The translations under genes were made by a program, and so were the position numbers. From Rhynchopus euleeides (lineage: Eukaryota; Euglenozoa; Diplonemea; Diplonemida; Diplonemidae), in NCBI GenBank assembly GCA_963210315.1, contig OY723273.1, positions 186,001-250,000 of the forward strand: DNA of 64,000 nucleotides, in the 5' to 3' direction. Positions 22,876 through 33,241 of the stretch are shown piece after piece. How positions within the stretch are numbered: the first letter of the stretch is position 1; the number at the start of each line of letters is the position of its first letter. Under the pieces are notes generated by a model that was not told the origin of the DNA, did not search any database, and was given only the letters and a program-made list of their open reading frames with translations.

Positions 22876-25702
22876 TGTTGAAGCGAGGCGCAGGCCTGGG
22901 TGTGGCTGCGCCTCCACCTCCACCACTCCCTCCACCCCCCCACTCTCCATGCTCGGGGCATGGAATCGACACCCACTCACAGGTTTTGTCAATTCAAACC
23001 ACACGCGGTGCAGATCTTTTGTTATTGGCGGGCCAGCAAAGACACAACCGGGACTCGCCTGGCACCCGCCGTTTCTGGGAAGGTCTCTGCGCCGCATGCG
23101 ACCCACATATTCCACAAGGCGTGAGGGGTGAGCGGTTGCGATGTAAAAGGGGGGCGCCAAAAACAGCCCCCCCCCGCCCCGCCCCCCTCAGCAGCGAAAT
23201 GGGGAGTGTGTGGGTGTGGGGTAGGTGTGGGGAACGTAAGGGCGCAGTAACGCGTATACTACTGTGGAGAAGAGCGGGTATGCAGAGTATTGCTTTTGGA
23301 GTTGTGCTAACAACGCAGGAAACTTTGCTTATGCAGATCATGCAGGACACACCACACCCGCAGCAGGCGTGTGGGGTGTTCTTCGCGATCGACGAATACC
23401 CCGCTGGTTCTTCTCTCCCCTTTTCTGATTTGCAGACACAAAGTTTCCCAGACAGAAAGGCGTGCAGAGTTGGCCTACCCCCCTTTCTGAAATGGAGCGG
23501 GTTGGGAGGAGGAGACAGCAATAGTGATGTAGGGGAAGTAAGTCACAGGGGGGGAGGGGAGGGAGAGGGTGTGGGAGTGGGAGTGGTCTGTTCTTGGCGG
23601 GTCGTTTCCCCCCCCCCCTGCCATCCTGCTGCGGCAGGCTTCTTCGGGTCTCAAAAAAAAGGGGGGGGGGGGGGGATGGGTGCGGCGGGGGGAGAGAAAT
23701 ATGTGGCTCATCAACACGGTAGAGTGAGCAGATTCACATGTTCAAATCAGTGGGTGAGTGTGTTCTTGCGGTGCTGCGGTTGGCCAACGCAGTGAACGCC
23801 CCAACCGGAATTCAATTCTGCGGGAAATCGTGATCATTTCGCCTTTTGGGTAGAACCACCTTGCCCATCAGCTGTATAAAAAAAACCCAGCTCCGAACTT
23901 CTTTTCGTGGAGCGCACACTTTGTGCCTCAAGGCTGTGCTGAGGCCCAGCATGAAGGTGATAATCCTCAAAGGTTTCATTCCTACATTTTCCCTTCGTTA
24001 CTTGGCAAAAAAAATAATCGCTATGGAAATAAAGAGAAGGGCATCACATCAATCACGTTTTGGGTATGCTGATCTGTGCAGGGCATCGAACGCTGCCATC
24101 AACAAAAGCCCTTTCAGTGCGAAAGGCAGATGTTTTGCTCATAAAATTGACGGCTCCTTCGTTTGGCAGTACAGCAGACCCAGCACCCAAAAAGGGAATC
24201 TCAGATCACTGATTTGCGTATGTTTTGTGGCAGTTCTTTCGAACGGGGCAATTACCTCCGTGAATCCAAAAACACTGCTGTCTGGGTTGCGTGCACAGAA
24301 ACAGAAACGGCCCTGCTGCCGTTCCCGTGTCTGCTTGTGGTGGGTATCTGCCCTGTGTGCCCTCCGCCTACAACACGCACAGCACACCCCTAGTTTCGTT
24401 CGTTGCGAAGTAACCCAACACATCGGATGAGAGGAAACAGAAAGCCCCACCCCCGCGGCGGATAATACCGAAACATTTCGTCATCATTGTGGGTTTTCGG
24501 ACCAGGGACAAACGGGAAAGTATCAAGATGGCTAGCACGCTGCAGAACGGCAGTTGGTGGCAAAGCGGTGAATCTGGAATTGCACATACCCCCCCAGCCC
24601 CGGTTTTCTGTGGTGGAAGAGGCCTTCTTTATTGTGTCACAATTTTCTGCTGGAAAAAAAAAGAGAAAAGTCCAGGGGGGGCCATTCGCTACACTCGCCA
24701 AAAGAAAAGTGCATTTTTGCGCGCATTTCCTCCATTCTTCTCCTATTCTTGAACCTCGAACGATCTTCTTAGGTGAAAACCGCCGAACTTTGCCGGTAAT
24801 TTGACGATAGCGAAGACCTCCCGAGGAATTTTGTCAGCAGAGAAAACACGGGGGGAGGTGGGAGCAACAAGCAACACCCACCCCCGTGTGTGCGGTATCA
24901 TCCATTCGGCGACCACAACCCTGTGGCACTCCAGACGCACAGAAAAAGGTGGGCATGTCCGATAGCAGCATCGCACCATCTGTTTGCACCTGCGTTGCAG
25001 CAGCAGCAACAGTAGCCACCCCCCCCTCCAGCCCGCCACCCTGTTCGCACAGACAACGGGAAACAAACTGGGATACGCAGCAGAGGGGTGGGGGAGGGGG
25101 TGGGGGATCAAAATAAAAGCAATATCGTAAACCCGCCGTGTTGAGAAAAGCTGTGCGAACAAAAAAAAATGGCACGGCACGCCTGCCATGAACTGGCCAT
25201 GCTGAACGCAAAGGCAGTGATGGCCGTGCTTCCAAGGGGGTGTCTCTCAGAACGCGGATCGGATGTCATGACGGCCCTCCCCTGTGAAAGAGTCTGGGAT
25301 ATGTTTTGTGCGCACGAGCAGGGAAAAGAGCCCGGAAATGCATCAAAAAAAATGACTTGTTTGAGAAACGGACAGGAAATAACCGGAATAAAAAAGAAAC
25401 AGTCCTCCGGCACGTGCCGCCGGAGGAATAGTACAACATGTGGCCTTCACACTTTGTGAGAGCCGCTCGCTCCTTCTGCACTTCTGAACAAAGGAGGCCC
25501 CACCCCTCTGGGGGCCTTCGCTAAGCGGTGCGTTTTATTTGGCGGCATTTCCCCACCCCCACCCCCCATTTGATTTTGCGCGGCCCGAACCCACGTTGGT
25601 TTTCCTGGCTTCTCCCCCCTCACACCGCCAAACACAACAGGATTGGTGCGTCTCTGCTGCAACACCAACACACACGCTGCCTGTTCCCCCACCCCCAGCC
25701 CC
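22876..25702. other. Spacer with a SINE-like repeat
   Basis: No gene is supported; a 194-residue plus-strand frame at 23846-24430 has no recognisable domain. A SINE-like copy runs from about 23885 to 24015. It starts CTCCGAACTTCTTTTCGTGG, includes GCGCACACTT and TCAAGGCTGTG, continues CTTCGTTACTT, and ends in an A-rich tail. A small hairpin (TCCTCCGGC/GCCGGAGGA) lies at about 25404-25428. Confidence 0.45.
24675..24822. mobile_element. GGGGTCTTCG-family element, diverged copy 5
   Basis: The ends are GGGGGGCCATTCGCTA and TAGCGAAGACCTCCC, an imperfect inverted repeat. It is longer than the other copies and its interior is AT-richer. Confidence 0.45.
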
Positions 25703-27001
25703 CTAATCCTGGACTGGGTTCCAGTCAACCTGCTCCATACGCCCAGTCGCCTCTTGGGCCTTCTTCTCGAGAGCACGCTTGCGCAGGGAGATACGAGTGG
25801 TGAAGTGCTGGAGGGCCAAACCGAAGATGACCGTGGAGTATGTGATGGAGAGAAGCTGCTCGAGCGAGACGCACATCACTGCATACCACGCCCGGGGCGT
25901 GATGTCGCCGAACCCACAACCGGTCATCACCGTGCAGGAGAAGTAGAACATGTGCAGCAGCAGGGCAATCTGGTTCTCCGGCGCCGTCTGCATCACAGAC
26001 TTGTCATCCGGCGCCTCATCCTTCCACTTTGCGTTGATCCCTTCGAACGACTTGGTGTCGATCGCCATGAACAGGAAGTAGATGCCTGCCATCGCCGTGA
26101 TTGTGCTGAGGTAGGACTGCAGGAGAGTCTCCATTGCGATGGTGTGGTGCGCAATCTGCATCCCAATCTTATACATGATTGCGATGGTCGTGATGACGTG
26201 CACTAGCTGGAACAGCGCGAGCGCGCCGAGGATAAGGTTGATCCACTTCCGGTCGCTCTGCCCCCACACCTGCGTCAGCCCCATGAAGAGCGACAGCGAC
26301 AGGATCTGCCAGACGAACCCCGCTGCCGCGAGCCACCGGATCATGCGCCGCGTAAACTTCGGCTTCTTCTTATGCCGCGTCCCCCCGCGCGTCACCAGAA
26401 CATCGCCAGAGTTCTCCGAATGGCCTCCACGCGAGACGAGCGACATCCTCGACATACGCCGGTTCGAATGGGCTTCGTTGATCCCCCCCTCAGGCACGAA
26501 GGTCGGCATGACTGCCGCATCGGATGTGCTGTTCTCTTGCCGCGTCTGCAGCTCAGTCGTCGATGTGTCGGCGCGCCGATGCAGCAGCTTAATTACATCC
26601 ACCATGCCGTCATCAGCAGATGTCTCTCCTTCATCGTCTTCCTGCATTGCCGCCTGCAGTGTCTCCTCGATTCTTGCCAGGTTGTCCGCGCAGAAGACAA
26701 GGTTTGCGGTAATGGCTGGCATGTCGCCATCCTTCGCTACAGGCCCCGACCCATCATCGCCTTCAACGTAGCCCACCAAGCGCTCCACCAACTGGGCAGT
26801 CTCCTCGAGAGTCGCCATGAAGGCTTCGCGCGTCGGCACCGGCTGCACGACAATGCTCGCATTGCTGACGGACGGCGGGACCTGTGATGCCGAGGCGAAG
26901 CTCCTGCTCCGGTAGTCAACAGAGGTGTGGGACATCAGCGGCACGGTCTCCCCATCATCCTGTGCCGACTTCGGCGACTCGCCCTTGTTCTGCCTGCTCA
27001 T
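25703..27001 (-). CDS. Potassium channel of the pore-loop superfamily
   Basis: This is a predicted plasma- or organelle-membrane K+ channel of 432 residues in a single exon. The first 230 residues are a soluble, Ser/Thr- and acid-rich region. They are followed by a basic stretch (TRHKKKPKFTRR), then membrane helices WLAAAGFVWQILSLSLFMGL, LILGALALFQLVHVITTIAI and ITAMAGIYFLFMAI. Next come a pore helix and filter MTGCGFGDI (about residue 362), and a last helix SLEQLLSITYSTVIFGLAL. GFGD in place of GYGD occurs in several K+ channels. The topology is smaller than a classic six-helix channel and there is no S4-like charged helix, so voltage gating is unlikely. The C-terminal tail is short and basic. 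I chose the Met at 27001; upstream sequence in frame is only a Pro-rich run. Confidence 0.85.
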   Translation of the reverse strand: MSRQNKGESPKSAQDDGETVPLMSHTSVDYRSRSFASASQVPPSVSNASIVVQPVPTREAFMATLEETAQLVERLVGYVEGDDGSGPVAKDGDMPAITANLVFCADNLARIEETLQAAMQEDDEGETSADDGMVDVIKLLHRRADTSTTELQTRQENSTSDAAVMPTFVPEGGINEAHSNRRMSRMSLVSRGGHSENSGDVLVTRGGTRHKKKPKFTRRMIRWLAAAGFVWQILSLSLFMGLTQVWGQSDRKWINLILGALALFQLVHVITTIAIMYKIGMQIAHHTIAMETLLQSYLSTITAMAGIYFLFMAIDTKSFEGINAKWKDEAPDDKSVMQTAPENQIALLLHMFYFSCTVMTGCGFGDITPRAWYAVMCVSLEQLLSITYSTVIFGLALQHFTTRISLRKRALEKKAQEATGRMEQVDWNPVQD

Positions 27002-28329
27002 CGGAGGCGCGCAGGGGGGGCAGGGGTTGGGTGGGGGGGTCGGGGTGGGGCCAGTGCTAGCTGCCGTGAAAACCACCACTGCAGGTGAAAGAACAACACG
27101 CACGGCACGTAGAGCGTGTCCTGAGGGGGGGCGGTGGTGGTGGTGGTGCAGATGCGGCGCAAGGGATCAGCTCACATGTGGCGGAGGGGGGTGGGGTGGG
27201 GGTGATAGGTAAGTCCAAAGACAAATGCTGTTCTCGAGCATGTTCAAAACTGCTCAAAAATCAGGAAGTCGCTACCTCCAGCTGTGCATGGCAGGTCACT
27301 GATTCCCTGAGGGCTCTTTGGCCCCGCAGACCGCTTGCTTGAAATCGTACTCCTTTCGCTTATTTATAGACACCCTGTCCAGGGAGAACAGTTCCGGACT
27401 ACTTTTTGTTGAGCGCACACTTGCTGTCTCAAGGCTGTGTTGAGGCCCTGTGAAGTGGCATGAGGTGCTAATCCAAAGCTTCAGTCGTACAATTTCCTTC
27501 GTTACTTCGCGACGCTTCGTCGCTCGTAACTAGTAAAAAAAAAAGGTGGGGCAAAGGTAAAAGATAAAAAAGGAAGCAGGAAGGGAAAAGAAATTCTGAA
27601 ATCAGCGCCGGATGCAAATCGCTGAAAAGTTTGTTGCTGCTTGTTATATGCTGACCCTCAGTTGAGATTTTTTGTATCCGAGTGGCGCCCACAGTAACCG
27701 TTCTTGAGCAGCGCGTGCGAATCTCTGATTCTAGACGTGCGAAAGAGTACACACGTCGGTGCACTCTTTCAGTGCAATGAATGAACTGAGGCAATAAACG
27801 GCAAGGAGGCTTTGCTTCAATGACAACATGCCGCAGCATGGCTAGTATGAACGCTGCCGATAACGACAACTGTTTCCGAAAAGCAAGGGATACACGCCTA
27901 TTTGCCTGGGGCGAGACAATCCCGACTCTACTGTCCGGGCAACAGCTGTAGAAACAGCATTGCCAATGGTATCAAAAGGAGAAAATAACGAGCACAACCC
28001 AACAAAAAGCCTGGGCGGCACATAATAAAAAGGGAAACGGTAACCAGAGGGTTGACTCCCACGTGTGGGATGAAGGAGACAAGCATGTCAACTCCGGTGG
28101 GTCACACCTGACAAGGCGGAACAATCCACCACCTGTTTTGGGTCCTGCACAAGAGAAGGTGGACAACGCACAGTGGGTGTTCCTGTGTGTGTCCATACTT
28201 GCGCTGCCAACAGTCTTTTTACCGTGACCTGGGGCGGGTTACAGCAAAAAATCAGGCATTTCTTCTGCGGGAACCGTGTCAGCGGTAGAACTTCTAAAAT
28301 GACCAGTGAGCTAACGCCGACGGCAGGGG
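27002..28329. other. Spacer with a second SINE-like copy
   Basis: No gene is supported. From about 27385 to 27545 lies a better copy of the SINE-like repeat: GTTCCGGACTACTTTTTGTT, then GAGCGCACACTTGCTGTCTC, AAGGCTGTGTTGAGGCCC, CTTCGTTACTTCGCGACG and GTCGCTCGTAAC, closing with an A tail of ten. Confidence 0.45.
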
Positions 28330-30102
28330 TTATAGCGAGACACAGACAGGTTCTTGGCTGACGGCCTGCAATGTATCCATCGTCCGCTGGTGGGCGTGCG
28401 CAGCCCTGCCCAGGGCTTCCAGGCTCGAATCCCCACGGAGGTATGAGTGGACAGCAGCGTTGTAGGCAGCCCACCTGTTGGTGCCACTGCCGATCTCGTA
28501 TATCCACTCCAAACCAGAGGGCTGCACCGTGTCGGTGGTGAGCAGCTCGTACACCGCTTGCAGTGGCTCGCCCTCGGGATCCGCGTTGTCACACGTCTTG
28601 TCGTTGCACGCAGTCGACTTCATGATCTGCACCCAGCGCGGCACCAGCAGGAGCGTGTGTTCATGCTCGACCTCGCGCTGCACCCCCACACTGCACAGCA
28701 CGCTGATGTGCAGTGCACGCCCGGCACGCTCCATCCCACACGCCACCAGGGGCAGCACCCCCAGAAGGCTGAAGCGCCGCATCTCTGCGCACCCGACATC
28801 GCCACACAGGACCTTCCCTGTCGCTATCCCGATGTTGACGTCCATCGCATCCGTGCCCATCCCGGTGTTGGTGGTCGGCAGGAAGGTGTTGGCTATGCGC
28901 GATGCAGCGTGTGCTGCTGACGTGGCATGCATGACACAGGGGCGCGACGTGTTGAACGACACAAGCACACGGTCACCCACAAACACGTCCACCACGCCCT
29001 TCCGCCCCTCGACTGCAGAAAGTGTGGTGTCCAGCACAAGCTCGAATAGTGTGGCGAAGTCACATGGATCGTCGGCCAGCCTCTTGATTGTGCGGCAGAT
29101 GTTCACCACAAGTGCACTTGCACGCACTGGCACCAGGTGGTTCAGGGTCCGGCCCTTGGCAGCGGTCCCAGGCACGACGAGGAAGGTGCTGCGCGACAGC
29201 GACTTGACTGAGGTCGACCCGGTGCCATCCGAGACATCCTCCTTCTGGACCTCCTCCAACGACGACACGTCCAAGTTGTCTTCGTTGTGCGGCAGGCACG
29301 ACTTCGGAAGGTACGGGCGGTACAGCCTCAGGTTCTGCTCCAGCCGCTGCAGCGCGTCGTGCATCGCCTCCGGAAGCTGCCCCTTGGCCTCCTGCAGCAT
29401 CTCCGCCACCGTATCCACGTCGTACTGCGACAGCAGGTCTGCAATGGTCTCCACAGCCTGGATTGTGCGCGACATCGACGCCTGCTCTGCCTCTTCCCGG
29501 CGTGCAAACCTCCGCATACATATGAAGACCAATACAATCACTAACCCACTGACACCCAGGTGTCTACTAGCGATCTTCAGGGAGAGCTTGCACGGGGGCA
29601 CGCTGCAGGAACAGAAAGCGGCGAGCCTCTCACGACGGAAGTCGACATCTGCCGTTCCCGGCAGGTCGAACAGACCGAATCGGTATACAGACTCAAAGGT
29701 GGTCACCACCAGCCACATGCAGATGACCCACACTTGAACGCTGGAGAAGCGCATGTGCACTTTCAGAAGCATAGGCAGCCAGATGAACACGGTGAATATA
29801 GGCCACACCTCATCGATCCCAATGCTCCGTGCACGCAGGTCGTAGAGAACGAGGCACACCGTCATCGCTGCGAAGTATCCACATAATATCGTGTGTGGCA
29901 CGTGCCACCCTCGGATGCCAGCCACAAACATGGGGGCATTGAGCACAGTCGTCAGGCCCAGGGATAGGTAGTCCAATGCCGACAGGACTGCCGCAGACCC
30001 CACTGCGACGACGGCAAGGAGCGATACGGTCGACAGCAGTAGAATCAAGACGCGCGTTGGGGACGGCGTACCATCGCCCCGAAGGGATTTGAAAAATTCC
30101 AT
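28330..30102 (-). CDS. Membrane protein with degenerate class III cyclase domain, paralogue 1
   Basis: The product is 590 residues. The N-terminal 220 residues carry about six membrane helices (ILLLSTVSLLAVVAVGSAAV, LCGYFAAMTVCLVLYDL, VWVICMWLVVTTFE, LVIVLVFICM and others) with a Cys-containing loop. Next is a helical linker (RREEAEQ...LRLYRPYLP) almost identical in all three paralogues, then a degenerate cyclase fold. In that fold ASALVVNI aligns with the catalytic FTDI, so the first metal Asp is Asn. GDRVLVSF keeps the second Asp, and NIGIATGKVLCGDVG is the conserved glycine-rich strand. Catalysis is therefore doubtful; a regulatory or dimerising role is my inference. The Met at 30102 lies 2 bp from the end of a fold-back element, and the frame stays open through that element to 30228. 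Confidence 0.78.
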   Translation of the reverse strand: MEFFKSLRGDGTPSPTRVLILLLSTVSLLAVVAVGSAAVLSALDYLSLGLTTVLNAPMFVAGIRGWHVPHTILCGYFAAMTVCLVLYDLRARSIGIDEVWPIFTVFIWLPMLLKVHMRFSSVQVWVICMWLVVTTFESVYRFGLFDLPGTADVDFRRERLAAFCSCSVPPCKLSLKIASRHLGVSGLVIVLVFICMRRFARREEAEQASMSRTIQAVETIADLLSQYDVDTVAEMLQEAKGQLPEAMHDALQRLEQNLRLYRPYLPKSCLPHNEDNLDVSSLEEVQKEDVSDGTGSTSVKSLSRSTFLVVPGTAAKGRTLNHLVPVRASALVVNICRTIKRLADDPCDFATLFELVLDTTLSAVEGRKGVVDVFVGDRVLVSFNTSRPCVMHATSAAHAASRIANTFLPTTNTGMGTDAMDVNIGIATGKVLCGDVGCAEMRRFSLLGVLPLVACGMERAGRALHISVLCSVGVQREVEHEHTLLLVPRWVQIMKSTACNDKTCDNADPEGEPLQAVYELLTTDTVQPSGLEWIYEIGSGTNRWAAYNAAVHSYLRGDSSLEALGRAAHAHQRTMDTLQAVSQEPVCVSL

Positions 30103-30104
30103 CA

Positions 30105-31123
30105 CACGGTGGGATCTTGTAAATTTTACATGTATAACTACAAGTATAATACATGTATTATACATGTATAATACTTGCATGTCAACTATTATACATGTAT
30201 AATACATGTATATGCCTGAAATATACATGTAAAATACATGTATATCAAGTAAAAATACATGTATAATACTTGCATGTCAACTATTATACATGTATTTTTA
30301 CTTGATATACATGTATTTTACATGTATATTTCAGGCATTTACATGTATTTTACATGTATAATACTTGTCATGCAAGTATTATACATGTAAAATACTTGCA
30401 TGCAAGTAAAATACATGTATTTTACTTGCATGCAAGTATTTTACTTGTCATGCAAGTATTATACATGTACCGTATACGTAAATATTTTGGAACGTAAATA
30501 TTATGGAACGTAAATATTATGGAACGTAAATATTTTGGAACGCTGGTGGGTTGGCGTTCCAGATTTTTTTCGTTCCACAATATTTACAGGGCTTTCTGCG
30601 ACTCGGGGACTTGGACCAGGTGATCGGACGGCATACAGAGTCCCTGACGGGACCTACTCGTGCACTTTTCGCGCGATTCCTGACGCAAGCCGTCCTCACC
30701 ACCGAGTCCCCAACTGGCCCTGTAAATATTATGGAACGTAAATATTATGGAACGGACCGGCCAAAAATGGGCCCGTTCCATAATATTTACGTTCCATAAT
30801 ATTTACGTATACGGTATTTTACTTGTCATGCAAGTATTTTACATGTATAATACTTGCATGACAAGTATTATACATGTAAAATACATGTAAATGCCTGAAA
30901 TATACATGTAAAATACATGTATATCAAGTAAAAATACATGTATAATAGTTGACATGCAAGTATTATACATGTATTTTTACTTGATATACATGTATTTTAC
31001 ATGTATATTTCAGGCATATACATGTATTATACATGTATAATAGTTGACATGCAAGTATTATACATGTATAATACATGTATATACTTGTAGTTATACATGT
31101 AAAATTTACAAGATCCCACCGTG
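30105..31123. mobile_element. Fold-back element 1, CACGGTGG family
   Basis: It is 1019 bp. The ends are CACGGTGGGATCTTGTAAAT and its complement, flanked by CA on both sides (30103-30104, 31124-31125). Almost all of it is TACATGTA-type palindromic units arranged as one large inverted repeat. A second element is nested at its centre (30470-30814). It lies directly before the start codon of the cyclase paralogue at 28330-30102. Confidence 0.85.
30470..30814. mobile_element. 345-bp TA-flanked element nested in fold-back element 1
   Basis: The ends are CCGTATACGTAAATATT and its complement, with extra copies of TGGAACGTAAATATTATGGA behind them. TA flanks both sides (30468-30469, 30815-30816). The other fold-back copies lack it, giving a natural empty-site comparison. 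The interior has no recognisable coding sequence. Confidence 0.75.
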
Positions 31124-31161
31124 CACCTGCTGGCGGGGGGGGGGGGGGGTGTGAAATGCAA

Positions 31162-31852
31162 CACGGTGGGATCTTGTAAATTTTACATGTATAACTACAA
31201 GTATATACATGTATTATACATGTATAATACTTGCATGTCAACTATTATACATGTATAATACATGGATATGCCTGAAATATACATGTAAAATACATGTATA
31301 TCAAGTAAAAATACAAGTATAATACTTGCATGTCAACTATTATACTTGTATTTTTACTTGATATACATGTATTTTACATGTATATTTCAGGCATTTACAT
31401 GTATTTTACATGTATAATACTTGTCATGCAAGTATTATACATGTAAAATACTTGCATGACAAGTAAAATACATGTATAATACTTGCATGACAAGTAAAAT
31501 ACTTGCATGCAAGTAAAATACATGTATTTTACTTGCATGCAAGTATTTTACTTGTCATGCAAGTATTTTACATGTATAATACTTGCATGACAAGTATTAT
31601 ACATGTAAAATACATGTAAATGCCTGAAATATACATGTAAAATACATGTATATCAAGTAAAAATACAAGTATAATAGTTGACATGCAAGTATTATACTTG
31701 TATTTTTACTTGATATACATGTATTTTACATGTATATTTCAGGCATATACATGTATTATACATGTATAATAGTTGACATACAAGTATTATACATGTATAA
31801 TACATGTATATACTTGTAGTTATACATGTAAAATTTACAAGATCCCACCGTG
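31162..31852. mobile_element. Fold-back element 2, CACGGTGG family
   Basis: It is 691 bp, with the same ends as element 1, and is flanked by AA (31160-31161, 31853-31854). The two arms pair over nearly the whole length around a centre near 31510. Each arm itself contains a smaller inverted repeat bounded by TGCCTGAAATATACATGTA. It is separated from element 1 by only 38 bp, which include a G run. Confidence 0.88.
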
Positions 31853-33241
31853 AATGAATTGGCAGAGACCGCAGGGTGTGTGTGTGTGTCACTTGCCTGA
31901 CCATGCACGTTGTCAACGCGACATGTCACCCCAACCTGCCGTCGCGATGGCGGTGTGATGGCTCGGGAAATCTGGGAAAGCAGGCGGAACACATGACGTG
32001 TATCTGGGCCTAAAATCCACCGAATCTTGCAACTTTCAGAGGACGGAACGTCTTGGCCCTGCCCGTGACTACCACGAGAGCGAGGGTCACAGCGGGTGGG
32101 GTGTGCTGCAGGGTGTCTCGCAGCAGCCACTGAGGTTTGGAATTCAGAAGACACCCTGCTGGCGGAATCGGGGGCTGATTTTTTTTTTTTTCATGTCGCT
32201 CCTGTTGGTCACTTCGCTGCTTTGAGTCAGCCACGTGGCGGAAGCCGGACCGCAGGGAGGGGCGTTGCGCCCGTTGACGCCTCTCGCTCCTCATGTGCCT
32301 TGAGTAGCTGCCAGGTGGGTCTGCTTTGAGGCGGGGAATCGCGTCAGGCCAAACAGCCACTGCGAGGACGTCTCCCCTAAAAGAAAAGAAAGAATGTGGG
32401 AAGGGGACGGGGGTGGGATGGGTGGGCAGCGCAAGCCGGAAGGAGCGCCTCCCATGAGGCGGAAGCTCACCCGACAGCATAAAATGCTGCGAAAACAACA
32501 AAAAAAGGGAAAATAAACCACGCACACCACAACATCAATAAAACCAAAGCCGTGCGGAAAGGGCCCCTCCGCATATATGAAACAGGGCACACAGCGGAAA
32601 AAGAGTTACCAGAGCTTGCCTTAGTTTCCCCTCGGAGGAGGGTAATCACAGGGGGCGCCACGTGAAGGCAGCAAGTTGGATTTTATCCCCCCTGGTGACG
32701 AGAGTGGGGAGTGATTCAGCCACGGGATCTGTGGCATCAGGCAATCAGGCAAGCCGTAACTGCATGATGCCAGCGTTCCACACAACAACTGCGATGTGCC
32801 ACTGTGCCGCAATACAGAACTAGGCTAGGCCCGCATGGGGCGTTGGCTTGGGCAGCTCCGCAAGCGGGTACACTCAAAAGACAACCTCACAGCCCGCACT
32901 GGGTGCGACCACAAAGACTTCATGCATGTGTTCCCCGGGTAGCACACACAAAGACATTGTGAACAGACCGGTGGTGACACATTCTTCAGCCCCCCACCCC
33001 CCGTCCGCCCCCACCCCCCAAGCTGGATAAGGTATTTGGACACAGTACATACGTACCCTGTGCACAACATTGGTGTGGTTGACACGCAGGTGGCAGGAGA
33101 TATTGCTGTGGAGGGGCACAGAACGCAAGCAGGCAAGGGAGGACTGGGGTGCCTCACAGCAGCACAAAGGGGGGCGGTGGAGGGCAAATGGCCTGCACGG
33201 GAGTGCAATGCATTGTAGGGTTTGAGAATGCCAGAGGTGCG
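31853..33241. other. Spacer downstream of cyclase paralogue 2
   Basis: I see no supported gene, RNA or repeat of note. A T run lies at about 32179-32190. Short overlapping open frames on both strands show no recognisable domain. Confidence 0.45.

Noticed and set aside
22860..23795. 311-residue plus-strand frame
   Set aside because: It spans several homopolymer runs and Pro/Gly-rich sequence with no family signal, and part of it lies in the CACGGTGG MITE.
28478..29737. 419-residue plus-strand frame opposite cyclase paralogue 1 (and its counterpart at 33393-34556)
   Set aside because: These are antisense of conserved cyclase coding sequence; high GC keeps the opposite strand open.
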